Shown here: one piece after another, positions 1-6,202 of the stretch
Numbering within the stretch: position 1 is the stretch's first letter
How the letters are laid out: every line of letters starts with the position of its first letter
Source: UBA927 sp964367095
GTDB taxonomy: Bacteria > Patescibacteriota > Microgenomatia > UBA10105 > UBA927
Assembly: GCA_964367095.1 (NCBI GenBank)
Contig: CAYIXE010000034.1
Span: 1 to 9,033, forward strand
DNA length: 9,033 nt
Direction: 5' to 3'
Translations under genes and position numbers: made by a program
Notes under the pieces: model-generated
The model's input: the letters and a program-made list of their open reading frames with translations, nothing else
What the model was told of the DNA's origin: nothing
Database searches by the model: none

Positions 1-1163
1 TAATATCCCTTGGATACAATTTCCATGAGATCAAACATTCGAGCGTTCACATCTAGTAGAAAATCTTTATATTCTGGGTATAGCTCTGCCATTTCTTTGT
101 TGCGTCCACCCTCAAAAGCTTTATTCCAAACAATAATTGTGCCTCGGTCACTAATACACTTGCGCATGTGCTTTACCAGATCTCTTGCGGGGTCTCCTGG
201 CTCTAAAGCAAGATATTCCTCATGTTGTATGGCCTCGCTATTACTGCTCACTATATGAAGTGAGAATTGAAATACCATCTTTTGATATGGCTTATGTCCT
301 TTGTAGAGGGGTATGGCTTCGTCATAGGTTTCGTAGTCTAGGAAATATAATGGGTACGTGAGGCTCTGGAATAGGCCTGCAATCGTTGGTTTATCCAAAT
401 ATGGTGTCCTGCTCTGCATTACATCCACGATCTTCCTCTGCTTCGGTGTGAGGGGGTAATCATCATCAATATCATCAATGGAAACAACTTTTATATCTTC
501 CAGCTCACGTTTCTTTTTAGGAGTTAGATTTGGAATATTGTAAATAGAGGCCTTGGGAAGGTCAGGGTGACATAACCCCGGACAGGGACAAGTTTTAGGA
601 TTCAAACAGTTAACTATCGAGTTACTTTGTTCTGCTTTCACAATCTCTAGTGCTTGCCTCATCTTGGCGAGAATATCAGGAGTCATCTCAGAAACTTCGT
701 CGGTAACGTCAGGTACGGAGAATAGCTGTTCAATATCCAGCTCATCTCCACGAATATATTCATCGTTTAGCAATATCAGGTGGATTGTTTCCAGATTGAT
801 GCTCTGCCCTATGACGATTGATTGAAAGGTGGCATCTGGTAAATGCTCCTTTTTGGTAGAAGTTGAGCTCTTAATCTCGTAGAGATGGTACACATTGGTA
901 TCGAGCTCATGGATAACTCCATCTGCTCTCGATTGATATTCTCCAGAGGTATAAGTTGGTTGCCAGAGTAATTTGGCATTTTTATATTTAGGCAGAATGT
1001 ACTTTTCAAGATACGTCTTGGCGACTTTTTCAACGTCATACCCTTGTTTCATCAAGTGTTGGTCGTAGAGAGATGGTGTAGCGTTTGTTTGTTGACCATG
1101 ACTCTTTGCCCACAAATGCATTGGTGCATCAACATAGAGGAGAAAGTCAGATTTTGTCAGCAT
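1..1163 (-). CDS. DUF2779 domain protein (putative nuclease fusion), 3' end beyond window
   Basis: Reading leftward from ATG at 1163-1161, 387 codons are open to the window edge, so the C-terminus is missing. Residues 1-130 look like a PD-(D/E)XK nuclease of the Cas4/RecB type: D81 in RADGVIHE, E96 and K98 in YEIKSS, and a Gln-bearing helix (FQSIVIGQ) after it. A Cys cluster follows (C186, C192, C194, C198 in CLNPKTCPCPGLC), which could bind a metal or Fe-S cluster. The last part resembles the DUF2779 RNase-H-like exonuclease: FLDYET (D276, E278), VWNKAFEGGRN (about 345-355) and FDLME (D378). The N-terminal position where relatives often have a Cys-Pro (as in YLECP) reads VDAP here. The family is uncharacterised biochemically; DNA cleavage or processing is inference. 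It lies 50 bp downstream of the IS-split gene on the same strand and may have its own promoter. Confidence 0.85.
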   Translation of the reverse strand, partial: MLTKSDFLLYVDAPMHLWAKSHGQQTNATPSLYDQHLMKQGYDVEKVAKTYLEKYILPKYKNAKLLWQPTYTSGEYQSRADGVIHELDTNVYHLYEIKSSTSTKKEHLPDATFQSIVIGQSINLETIHLILLNDEYIRGDELDIEQLFSVPDVTDEVSEMTPDILAKMRQALEIVKAEQSNSIVNCLNPKTCPCPGLCHPDLPKASIYNIPNLTPKKKRELEDIKVVSIDDIDDDYPLTPKQRKIVDVMQSRTPYLDKPTIAGLFQSLTYPLYFLDYETYDEAIPLYKGHKPYQKMVFQFSLHIVSSNSEAIQHEEYLALEPGDPARDLVKHMRKCISDRGTIIVWNKAFEGGRNKEMAELYPEYKDFLLDVNARMFDLMEIVSKGY

Positions 1164-1176
1164 AATATGTATTATA
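1164..1176 (-). promoter_or_regulatory. -10 box (TATAAT) abutting the DUF2779 start
   Basis: On the minus strand TATAAT (1176-1171) sits 7 nt before ATG. Transcription would start at or next to the A of ATG, giving a leaderless mRNA. No Shine-Dalgarno sequence lies before the ATG. No good -35 hexamer is visible. Just upstream is a small dyad, ataac-ttct-gttat (1181-1194), that could be an operator. Confidence 0.45.
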
Positions 1177-1213
1177 AGCGATAACTTCTGTTATAACCTG
1201 TGCTGTACGTTGA

Positions 1214-1667
1214 TCAACCCTGGTTATTTATGAAATCTGGATCGGTAAACTTTCCAATGTTAAATTTCTCTCCAGATTTTTTCTCTAACTCAATGTTGTA
1301 AATCGTTTGAAACTTTTCCTTATTGATGTTTTCATAACTGATTTCTAGAAGAGGATGAGCTACTTTGCCTTCACGAAGGTCAGTTCCTTCAAGGTTTGCA
1401 GTTTCAACATGGTATATTTCGAGCTCTGATAATGTAGATGCCCTGATCGGTATAATGACCTCTCCAAGAGTAATTTGTTTTAAAATTGCCAGTCCTTTTC
1501 CTACATTTGTTAAATCAAATTTGGCAAAATAACCTTCAGAACTGCCACTTAAGCTTGTAATAGTTGCTGTTAACACAGGTCGAAAGTCGGGGGCTTTTAC
1601 AGATGTAGTCAATTGGTTTTTCTCTTTTTTGACTGTTTTCTCATGATGAAAACCTTCTTTAACAGAA
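1214..1667 (-). pseudogene. 3' part of IS-interrupted 508-aa unknown protein
   Basis: This is the C-terminal 149 codons plus stop (TGA at 1216-1214) of the gene whose 5' part is at 2811-3886. The frame is open through 1667 to the IS boundary and reads SVKEGFHHEKTVKKEKNQ before the TTG at 1612 that an automatic caller would take as a start. The flank carries one copy of the GAA target duplication (1665-1667). The segment begins with a charged linker, then a beta-rich stretch (RPVLTATITSLSGSS, YFAKFDLTNVGKGLAIL) resembling a small beta-sandwich. It has no known catalytic motif. An independent 132-aa product from TTG 1612 is possible, but no Shine-Dalgarno is seen and the join with the 5' part is exact, so a disrupted gene is much likelier. 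Confidence 0.85.
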
Positions 1668-1692
1668 TGACCCGTCCCCTTTAAACTAAGAC
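1668..1692 (+). repeat. IS left terminal inverted repeat
   Basis: TGACCCGTCCCCTTT followed by AAACTAAGAC pairs imperfectly (15 of 25 positions) with the reverse complement of 2786-2810. The C-run and the inner AAGAC are conserved. The GAA target duplication lies immediately outside. Confidence 0.8.
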
Positions 1693-1716
1693 AAGTGTCT
1701 AAACTATAATAGACAC
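1689..1716 (+). promoter_or_regulatory. IS promoter -10 inside overlapping dyads
   Basis: TATAAT at 1705-1710 is a good -10 box for orfA; no clear -35 is visible. It lies in the loop and start of the right arm of the dyad GTGTCTA (1695-1701) / TAGACAC (1710-1716). The left arm can instead pair upstream as AGACA-AG-TGTCT (1689-1700), so two exclusive hairpins are possible. This could damp or switch transposase transcription. A Shine-Dalgarno-like AAGGGGG lies just before the orfA ATG at 1734. Confidence 0.5.
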
Positions 1717-1733
1717 AAATAAAGGGGGTATTT

Positions 1734-1982
1734 ATGTATTTGCGGATCCCGAAGGTTAAGAAAGATGAGATTTTGGCGAAAGCTAGAACTGGTGAAAAAG
1801 TGGCAGATTTGGCCTCTCAATATGGCATCAGTATTAAGACTATTTATTATTGGCTGAGGGCCGATACTGGCGAGGAGGTAGTATCAGTTCTCAAATACAA
1901 CAAGCTCAAGCGGGAGAATGAAGAGCTTAAACGCCTAATCGGAGAACTCACTCTCGACTTGAGTCAAGGAAAAAAAAGCTGA
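1734..1982 (+). CDS. IS3-family transposase OrfA
   Basis: 82-aa DNA-binding subunit. The helix-turn-helix lies at about residues 8-42 (DEILAKARTGEKVADLASQY, then GISIKTIYYWLR), which would recognise the IS ends. A leucine-zipper-like helix follows (YNKLKRENEELKRLIGELTL, about 55-74). ATG at 1734 is preceded by an AAGGGGG Shine-Dalgarno. The frame ends just after an A8 run (1970-1977) at TGA 1980-1982. Fusion with OrfB through that run would give the active transposase. Confidence 0.92.
   Translation: MYLRIPKVKKDEILAKARTGEKVADLASQYGISIKTIYYWLRADTGEEVVSVLKYNKLKRENEELKRLIGELTLDLSQGKKS
1970..1978 (+). other. A8-G slippery tract joining orfA and orfB
   Basis: Eight A residues then G precede the orfA stop. 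IS3 elements usually make OrfAB by -1 ribosomal frameshifting on such a tract. Here orfB is in the +1 (equivalently -2) frame relative to orfA. A seven-A transcript would join them exactly (...SQGKKAELVSHA...). RNA polymerase slippage losing one A, or a one-base homopolymer expansion in an originally fused gene, would explain this; a sequencing error in the run is also possible. Confidence 0.6.
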
Positions 1983-2013
1983 GCTAGTATCCCACGCAGT
2001 CATCAAGTCGGTC

Positions 2014-2808
2014 GTGGCAGAGGCGGTTGGCGTATCTCGCAAGAACATCTATCGCACTCATAAACTGCCACTCAAAGATGAAGAGTTAGTTGCACAAATC
2101 AACGAGGCTCACAAAGATAACCCTGCCTATGGCCAGTACCGAATGGCCCTAGAACTAGGAGTCAACCACAAACGTACCGAGCGAGTGATGAAGTTGTTTG
2201 GGATCACCGCTCCCAGACACAGAAAGAAGTATTTTTGTACGGTATCAACGTACAATCACGACTACGTAAATCTCATCAGAGATATCCCTGAGAGTGACTT
2301 TATTCCTCATCTCATTTGGGTATGTGACGTCTCATACTTTAGATATGACGGCCAGTTTTGGTATCTCGCCACCATAGAGGATTTGGCTACTCGCCAAATC
2401 CTCTCTTCCCAGGTTGGCAAGTTCCATGACGCCGCCCTCATCATTTCAGTTATCAAACAAGCAATCCTTTTAACAGGTTGTGTCCCGACCTACTTCCACA
2501 CTGATCAAGGCCGCGAGTTTATGGCCAAAGTTGTCACTGACTATCTAGAGTTGCAAGGAGTGAAAGTCTCAGTTTCAGCCAAAGCCTCTCCTTGGCAAAA
2601 CGGCTACAAGGAATCCTTCTTTGGGCATTTCAAAGATGAATTCGGAGAGGTTGAACGCTTCGATACGGCCGGTCAACTCATTGAGGAGATCTACTCCCAA
2701 ATCTACTACTACAACTACAAAAGAATCCACCGTTCTCTGAAAATGTCGCCTGTCAATTACGCCCAACTACGTTTCCCAGAATACGGTCTTCAGAAAAGGG
2801 GGGCTTGA
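2014..2808 (+). CDS. IS3-family transposase OrfB (DDE catalytic subunit)
   Basis: Integrase-like transposase of 264 aa from a GTG start; its frame is open upstream to the A8 tract, so in the fusion it begins earlier. Residues 22-64 form the HTH_21-like region (DEELVAQINEAHKDNPAYGQ). The rve core follows with D105 (WVCDVSYF), D164 (HTDQGREF) and E200 (WQNGYKESFFGHFK), giving the D-D(35)E spacing. The C-terminal KRIHRSLKMSPVNY is typical of IS3 OrfB. The stop lies inside the right inverted repeat. All catalytic residues are present, so the element may be active if OrfAB is made. Confidence 0.93.
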   Translation: MAEAVGVSRKNIYRTHKLPLKDEELVAQINEAHKDNPAYGQYRMALELGVNHKRTERVMKLFGITAPRHRKKYFCTVSTYNHDYVNLIRDIPESDFIPHLIWVCDVSYFRYDGQFWYLATIEDLATRQILSSQVGKFHDAALIISVIKQAILLTGCVPTYFHTDQGREFMAKVVTDYLELQGVKVSVSAKASPWQNGYKESFFGHFKDEFGEVERFDTAGQLIEEIYSQIYYYNYKRIHRSLKMSPVNYAQLRFPEYGLQKRGA

Positions 2809-2810
2809 CA
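2786..2810 (-). repeat. IS right terminal inverted repeat
   Basis: On the minus strand this reads TGTCAAGCCCCCCTTTTCTG then AAGAC, matching the left end at 15 of 25 positions. It includes the orfB stop codon (2806-2808) and is followed by the second GAA target copy at 2811-2813. Confidence 0.8.
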
Positions 2811-3886
2811 GAATTATCAAGACATTCTTGAAGTAAACGATTTAAGAATTGCTTATTTGGTACATTATCCATGTCAATTAAATCTACTGATTTTGAAATT
2901 GGTCTATGTAACGAGTCGTCCGAAATAGGCCTATCAGTCAAAAGTCTAAACATATAGTCTTTGTCAGTTTTTTTACCGTGATAATTATTTGCCAACTCTT
3001 CAAATGTCGCGTATCCCAGTAATGGGGGTACATGGTCTGTTATAGCTCGAATTAGCGATAAGCAAGAATAGACATTTGAATCAAGATAATTTTTATTTAA
3101 CTCACTAATAAGCTTAAGAAGTTTTTTATAGTTGAAGCCTTTATCCTTGGTTTTTATAGCTTCTATAATTTCATCTCTTACGTAAAGCGAGGTTGGTTCT
3201 GTCTCTGTAGGTTTTAATTGGCCTACAGATTTTCTATTTTTCATCCACCTAATGAAATAGTGAAATGATTTTATGTTTTGATAAACTAACTCAATATTAC
3301 TCAAAATTTCTTTTGAGAAGGATTCATAATATAAGACAGTGGGAGTGAAAATTCCTTCACCCATAGCTTCGGTATCTCTCGACATAAAAGTTGCTGGCTG
3401 ACGACTTTTCAAGTACTTCACACCTTCTTCACCATATTTTAATTTTTTTTGTCCCTCTAACAATTTTTCTTTTGCAATTTCACTTTGCATTTCCTCGTCA
3501 GTTTTGATAATTAAAGAAGTTTCATCGTAAAAATCTTCAACAATGTTAATAAGTGATTTGTATTCCATTTCTATCTCATCAATTGATGTATTGGAGATTT
3601 TTTCCAAATATTTTTTTACTTCATCTTGATCTTTTTCTTTCCACATATTTGAAAGACCATTTATGCTTCCCCATTCAACGCTAAATCTATCTTGAATAGG
3701 AGGTTTTTCGAAATTACCGTAATACAATTTATGTTGATATCCGAACCATGAGCCACTCCACGAATTTAGTATTTTTGGAATTCCGTCGTCAATTTTCTTT
3801 GCTCCAACTTTTAATGAATTTAGAATTGGAATTACTTTCTCCTGAAATGAGGACAGATTTTTTTCTAATTTATCAATATTATTCAT
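2811..3886 (-). pseudogene. 5' part of IS-interrupted 508-aa unknown protein
   Basis: ATG at 3886; 358 codons precede the IS boundary, and the frame runs on into the IS to a false stop at 2753, giving a 377-aa truncated product with 19 foreign residues. Excising the IS and one GAA joins ...QECLDNS to VKEGFHHE... in frame; the intact gene would encode 508 aa. The protein is soluble and mostly helical, with a charged segment at about 100-160 and a conserved-looking block near 281-303 (SLIRAITDHVPPLLGYATF) followed by EELANNY. I recognise this DHVPP..G pattern from unnamed hypothetical proteins but know no function. The gene is transcribed toward the DUF2779 gene and away from the zinc-ribbon gene. 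The truncated product could retain partial function. Confidence 0.85.
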
Positions 3887-3898
3887 ATCCAGAGTATA
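3887..3898 (-). promoter_or_regulatory. -10 box (TATACT) abutting the 508-aa gene start
   Basis: On the minus strand TATACT (3898-3893) is followed by CTGGAT and then ATG at 3886, a 6-nt gap that would place the transcription start at the ATG. No Shine-Dalgarno is present. This is the same arrangement as before the DUF2779 gene. Confidence 0.45.
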
Positions 3899-3904
3899 TC
3901 AAAA

Positions 3905-3932
3905 TTGCCGATAATTTCGATGATAGTATAAG
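3905..3932 (+). promoter_or_regulatory. Possible promoter for the zinc-ribbon gene
   Basis: TTGCCG (3905-3910) and TATAAG (3927-3932) are separated by 16 bp on the plus strand, in the 105-bp spacer shared with the divergent 508-aa gene. A weaker alternative is GATAAA (3984-3989), 8 nt before ATG 3998, which would again give a leaderless message. Confidence 0.3.
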
Positions 3933-3991
3933 AATGGGTGCTGTCCACTATAAATGACTAGCACACATTAGTTAAAAGAATCTGATAAATT

Positions 3992-5107
3992 GTGAATATG
4001 ATGAATTATGTCAGAGAGCCTAGTTATTATAACGACCTCTACGACCTGCTCACTGTAAACGAATGTTTGAGAGCCGAAAGTTTTTCTATTCTCGACTCTG
4101 AACCTGATAGTAAATTTCCAGAGCAAAAAATAAAGCATATTTGGCAAAAGGTTGGTAATGATTTGTACCTTTATTACAAAAAAGGCGAAAGATATCAGAA
4201 TAAAAGCAAAGTCATTGCCGATTGGAAATTGAGTGACCAGCAACTTCAAGATATTTATGATCACACGCCAATACCCAGGCTACCGTCTTGTAATTTGTGT
4301 AGTGGAGCTTTAATGGTTATAGATAAAATTTTGATTGACTACGAAGACAAAAAACAACATCTTGAATTTATGGTTGAGTGCCAAAGCTGTAACAAAAAGT
4401 CTGAGGTCAACGAAGATGGATCATTTAGAGTTAGAAAACCAAAAAGATGCATAAAATGTAGCTCTGAGGTAACAACTACCTACAGTAGGACTAAACAAGT
4501 TATTACAACGACATACTCATGTAGCGGTTGTGGATACGCTGAGACTGACACTCTAGATCTTTCAGCTGATGACTCTGAGTATAAAAAAAGACAAGCTGAA
4601 GACCGAGAATTGCTAGATAAATACAGATCAAAATACTGCTTTAGTGAAAAAGAAGGTCAAGACTTTGTTCGAGATACTTTGCAACTTGAAATATCAACAA
4701 AACACTTCAAAGAACTTGTAGAAAAGAAAGCAGATCCAAGTTATCGGGTTGCTCAAAGCATTAAAAAATCGAGCATCGTTGAGATAGAGACATTAATCAA
4801 TAAATCGCTACATCATACTGGATATACCAATTTATCGTTGGATAAACCTGAGATCGATAGATATGTTATTGTTCCTTTTACTATTCTCGAGTCAAAAATA
4901 GAACGCTCAGAGTGGTATAGTAAGCATGATTTGCAAAAGCTACTTATAAAGACACTTGAGCCTACTAACTGGAGGTTAATGAGTGCCGGAATCTCCTACA
5001 GAATGGGTTACCTATCTGGCAAACTGAAGGCATACGAAACAACAGATGATTTGATGAAAATGGTTAAGCAGGGTAAAAATCAAGATGAAATTAATGAAAA
5101 TAGTTAA
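3992..5107 (+). CDS. Unknown protein with four CxxC zinc-ribbon-like pairs
   Basis: 371 aa from GTG at 3992; ATG codons at 3998 and 4001 are equally possible because no Shine-Dalgarno decides the start. Residues 1-95 are helical with no motif I recognise. Four CxxC pairs follow: C100/C103, C130/C133, C153/C156 and C177/C180, enough for two zinc ribbons in tandem, with a Thr/Tyr-rich beta hairpin between the last two (TTTYSRTKQVITTTYS). Residues 185-371 are charged and helical, with YRMGYLSGKLKAYE near the C-terminus. Zinc binding and a nucleic-acid or protein-interaction role are inferred only from the Cys pattern. The gene is divergent from the IS-split gene and is followed 20 bp later by a helix-turn-helix gene, so the two may be co-transcribed. 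I do not recognise the family. Confidence 0.8.
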   Translation: MNMMNYVREPSYYNDLYDLLTVNECLRAESFSILDSEPDSKFPEQKIKHIWQKVGNDLYLYYKKGERYQNKSKVIADWKLSDQQLQDIYDHTPIPRLPSCNLCSGALMVIDKILIDYEDKKQHLEFMVECQSCNKKSEVNEDGSFRVRKPKRCIKCSSEVTTTYSRTKQVITTTYSCSGCGYAETDTLDLSADDSEYKKRQAEDRELLDKYRSKYCFSEKEGQDFVRDTLQLEISTKHFKELVEKKADPSYRVAQSIKKSSIVEIETLINKSLHHTGYTNLSLDKPEIDRYVIVPFTILESKIERSEWYSKHDLQKLLIKTLEPTNWRLMSAGISYRMGYLSGKLKAYETTDDLMKMVKQGKNQDEINENS

Positions 5108-5127
5108 AAATTGGGGTTTTTTGACCC

Positions 5128-5367
5128 GTGATGTTAGAATATAAATATATGAATAGTGATTCCATGGATTTGAAAGAGAAAAAAGAGTTCGGCGATAAAG
5201 CTCGAATCGCTCGTGAGAAACTTTCCCTAACTCAAGCTGATGTAGCCAAGAAAGCCGATATGACCGTCAACTACTACGCTATGATTGAGCGCGGTGAAGC
5301 TAATCTGTCGTTTGAAAAAATGAAGAGTATCGTCAAAGTCCTTAAACTCAAGATCACTATTTCGTAG
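5128..5367 (+). CDS. Small XRE/Cro-CI type helix-turn-helix protein
   Basis: 79 aa from GTG 5128; ATGs at 5131, 5149 and 5164 are alternatives and none has a clear Shine-Dalgarno. The HTH_3 fold covers about residues 21-75: ARIAREKLSLTQADVAKKAD then MTVNYYAMIERGEANLSFEK, with the typical LTQ.DVA and YY..IERG signatures. It is a DNA-binding protein, probably a repressor or an antitoxin-like partner, with no separate effector domain. It follows the CxxC protein by 20 bp. Its 3' end overlaps the convergent small gene by 11 bp. Confidence 0.85.
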   Translation: MMLEYKYMNSDSMDLKEKKEFGDKARIAREKLSLTQADVAKKADMTVNYYAMIERGEANLSFEKMKSIVKVLKLKITIS

Positions 5368-5635
5368 CCTGTTTATTCTCCAAAGCCAGCTTGGCAAACC
5401 TAATCATCATATCTGCCAGTTGTTCTGCTCTGTATTGTGAAGCGTTTTCTGGCTCTGTCTTTTTCAAACTTTTAAACGCTGCCTTTACTAACATGTCCCT
5501 ATTTGCTTCATCAAGCACGAATTTATAGGTTTCCTCAGAAACGCTTTCGTACTTACCTTTGGAAAAGGCATCTAGCTCATCCCATGGCAAAGCATCCACC
5601 ACATTCACTAAATCATCATTCGTGCCATTTTGCAT
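5357..5635 (-). CDS. Small acidic unknown protein, last gene of the recombinase-PLD cassette
   Basis: ATG at 5635 gives 92 aa; a TTG at 5653 would add 6 residues. I prefer the ATG because the TTG has no Shine-Dalgarno and a TATAAT box lies 6 nt before the ATG. The product is hydrophilic and helical (NDDLVNVVDALPWDELDAFS, SEETYKFVLDEANRD, YRAEQLADMMIRFAKLALE), with no Cys, signal peptide or membrane segment. It is 26 bp downstream of the PLD gene on the same strand. Its stop (5359-5357) lies inside the convergent XRE gene. I do not recognise the family. Confidence 0.7.
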   Translation of the reverse strand: MQNGTNDDLVNVVDALPWDELDAFSKGKYESVSEETYKFVLDEANRDMLVKAAFKSLKKTEPENASQYRAEQLADMMIRFAKLALENKQATK

Positions 5636-5647
5636 GGCCTTATTATA
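5636..5647 (-). promoter_or_regulatory. -10 box (TATAAT) abutting the small-protein start
   Basis: On the minus strand TATAAT (5647-5642) is followed by AAGGCC and ATG at 5635. The 6-nt spacing again predicts a leaderless transcript, so this gene could be expressed apart from the PLD gene. AAGG could also serve as a weak Shine-Dalgarno. Confidence 0.4.
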
Positions 5648-5661
5648 ATCCAAGAAGACTA

Positions 5662-6102
5662 CTAGAGGAAATTGCCAAACTTGAGGAAGTCAAACATCTC
5701 TGTAGCGACCTCCATGTTATCAATTCGCCGCATAATCTCACGGCTTTTGTGTTGAGACAGAATATTAAGACTGCCCTCCCAAAGTACCTGCCTGTCTAAA
5801 ATAGCTAGTTTCCTATGGTGATTGCCAGTACACAGGAGAACTTGCACTCCTAACTCCTCAAAACGCTGTATTTCAGCCTCAGACTGGTCTTCCATCGTTT
5901 CACTATGCTCACTTGGGTCACGAGTGACTACATAGACTCGTACACCACGGTTAATGAGAGTTTCAAACAGAGGATAGAGTGTTCTTGCCCGTTCTCTTGC
6001 TATAAATGGACTTTCAATAACGACTTCGCGCGTAGAGCGAAGTAAATCGTGCCTGAATTGACTATAAAATGTCGTCTCGTCGAAAAGGTCGGATTTATAC
6101 AT
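5662..6102 (-). CDS. Phospholipase D-like (single HKD) protein
   Basis: 146 aa from ATG 6102, with a strong AGGAGG 6 nt upstream. The protein begins directly in the PLD fold: strand REVVIESPFI (25-34), an alpha helix, VRVYVVTRDPSEH (54-66), then the HKD motif H96-R-K98-x4-D103 (NHHRKLAILD) followed by WEGSLNILS (108-116). One HKD per chain means two chains must pair to form an active site, as in small PLD-type nucleases. Cleavage of a DNA or RNA phosphodiester bond is more likely than lipid hydrolysis in this context, but that is inference. It follows the recombinase by 36 bp and precedes a small unknown gene. A second-frame tail of recombinase type overlaps its first codons by 8 nt. Confidence 0.9.
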   Translation of the reverse strand: MYKSDLFDETTFYSQFRHDLLRSTREVVIESPFIARERARTLYPLFETLINRGVRVYVVTRDPSEHSETMEDQSEAEIQRFEELGVQVLLCTGNHHRKLAILDRQVLWEGSLNILSQHKSREIMRRIDNMEVATEMFDFLKFGNFL

Positions 6103-6202
6103 AAAAATCCTCCTTTTCCTCGGGTTGATATACCTCCATCAGCTTGGTAAAATACGAGAGGACGGTGAGAAGGAGCGGTTCAAATAGAACTTCGTCTCCC
6201 GC
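6095..6202 (-). pseudogene. Out-of-frame recombinase-type C-terminal tail overlapping the PLD start
   Basis: In a frame different from the annotated recombinase end, 35 sense codons run from the 87-bp repeat boundary to TAA at 6097-6095 and include FEPLLLTVLSYFTKLMEVYQ. The stop overlaps the PLD start (ATGTATAA), as in translationally coupled operons. The pattern EPL..T...YF.K is the same as in the tail of the plus-strand relic (EPLYQTARTYFVKNS). I infer this was the original end of a recombinase frame, now shifted relative to the sequence upstream. Confidence 0.55.
6109..6114 (-). promoter_or_regulatory. Strong Shine-Dalgarno of the PLD gene
   Basis: AGGAGG on the minus strand, 6 nt before ATG 6102. 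It fixes this start and contrasts with the genes in this window that have no ribosome binding site. Confidence 0.85.

Larger units (their letters stand above)
1668..2810 (+). mobile_element. IS3-family insertion sequence, complete, 1143 bp
   Basis: The element begins TGACCCGTCCCC and ends GGGGGGCTTGACA, giving the TG...CA termini typical of IS3-family elements. The 25-bp ends match at 15 positions when the right end is reverse-complemented. It is flanked on both sides by GAA (1665-1667 and 2811-2813), a 3-bp target duplication as expected for this family. It carries orfA with a helix-turn-helix and orfB with the DDE catalytic triad. At 1143 bp it is slightly shorter than most IS3 members. It has split a minus-strand gene whose frame is perfectly restored on excision, so insertion is fairly recent. 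Confidence 0.93.

Noticed and set aside
10..258. Plus-strand open frame of 82 codons
   Set aside because: It is antisense to the DUF2779 gene, whose minus-strand frame has clear family motifs; the plus-strand translation has none.
5109..5126. GGGGTTTTTTGACCC as terminator or -35 (TTGACC) of the XRE gene
   Set aside because: The stem is only about 3 bp, and the nearest TATAAA is 13 bp from TTGACC, too close for a normal promoter.
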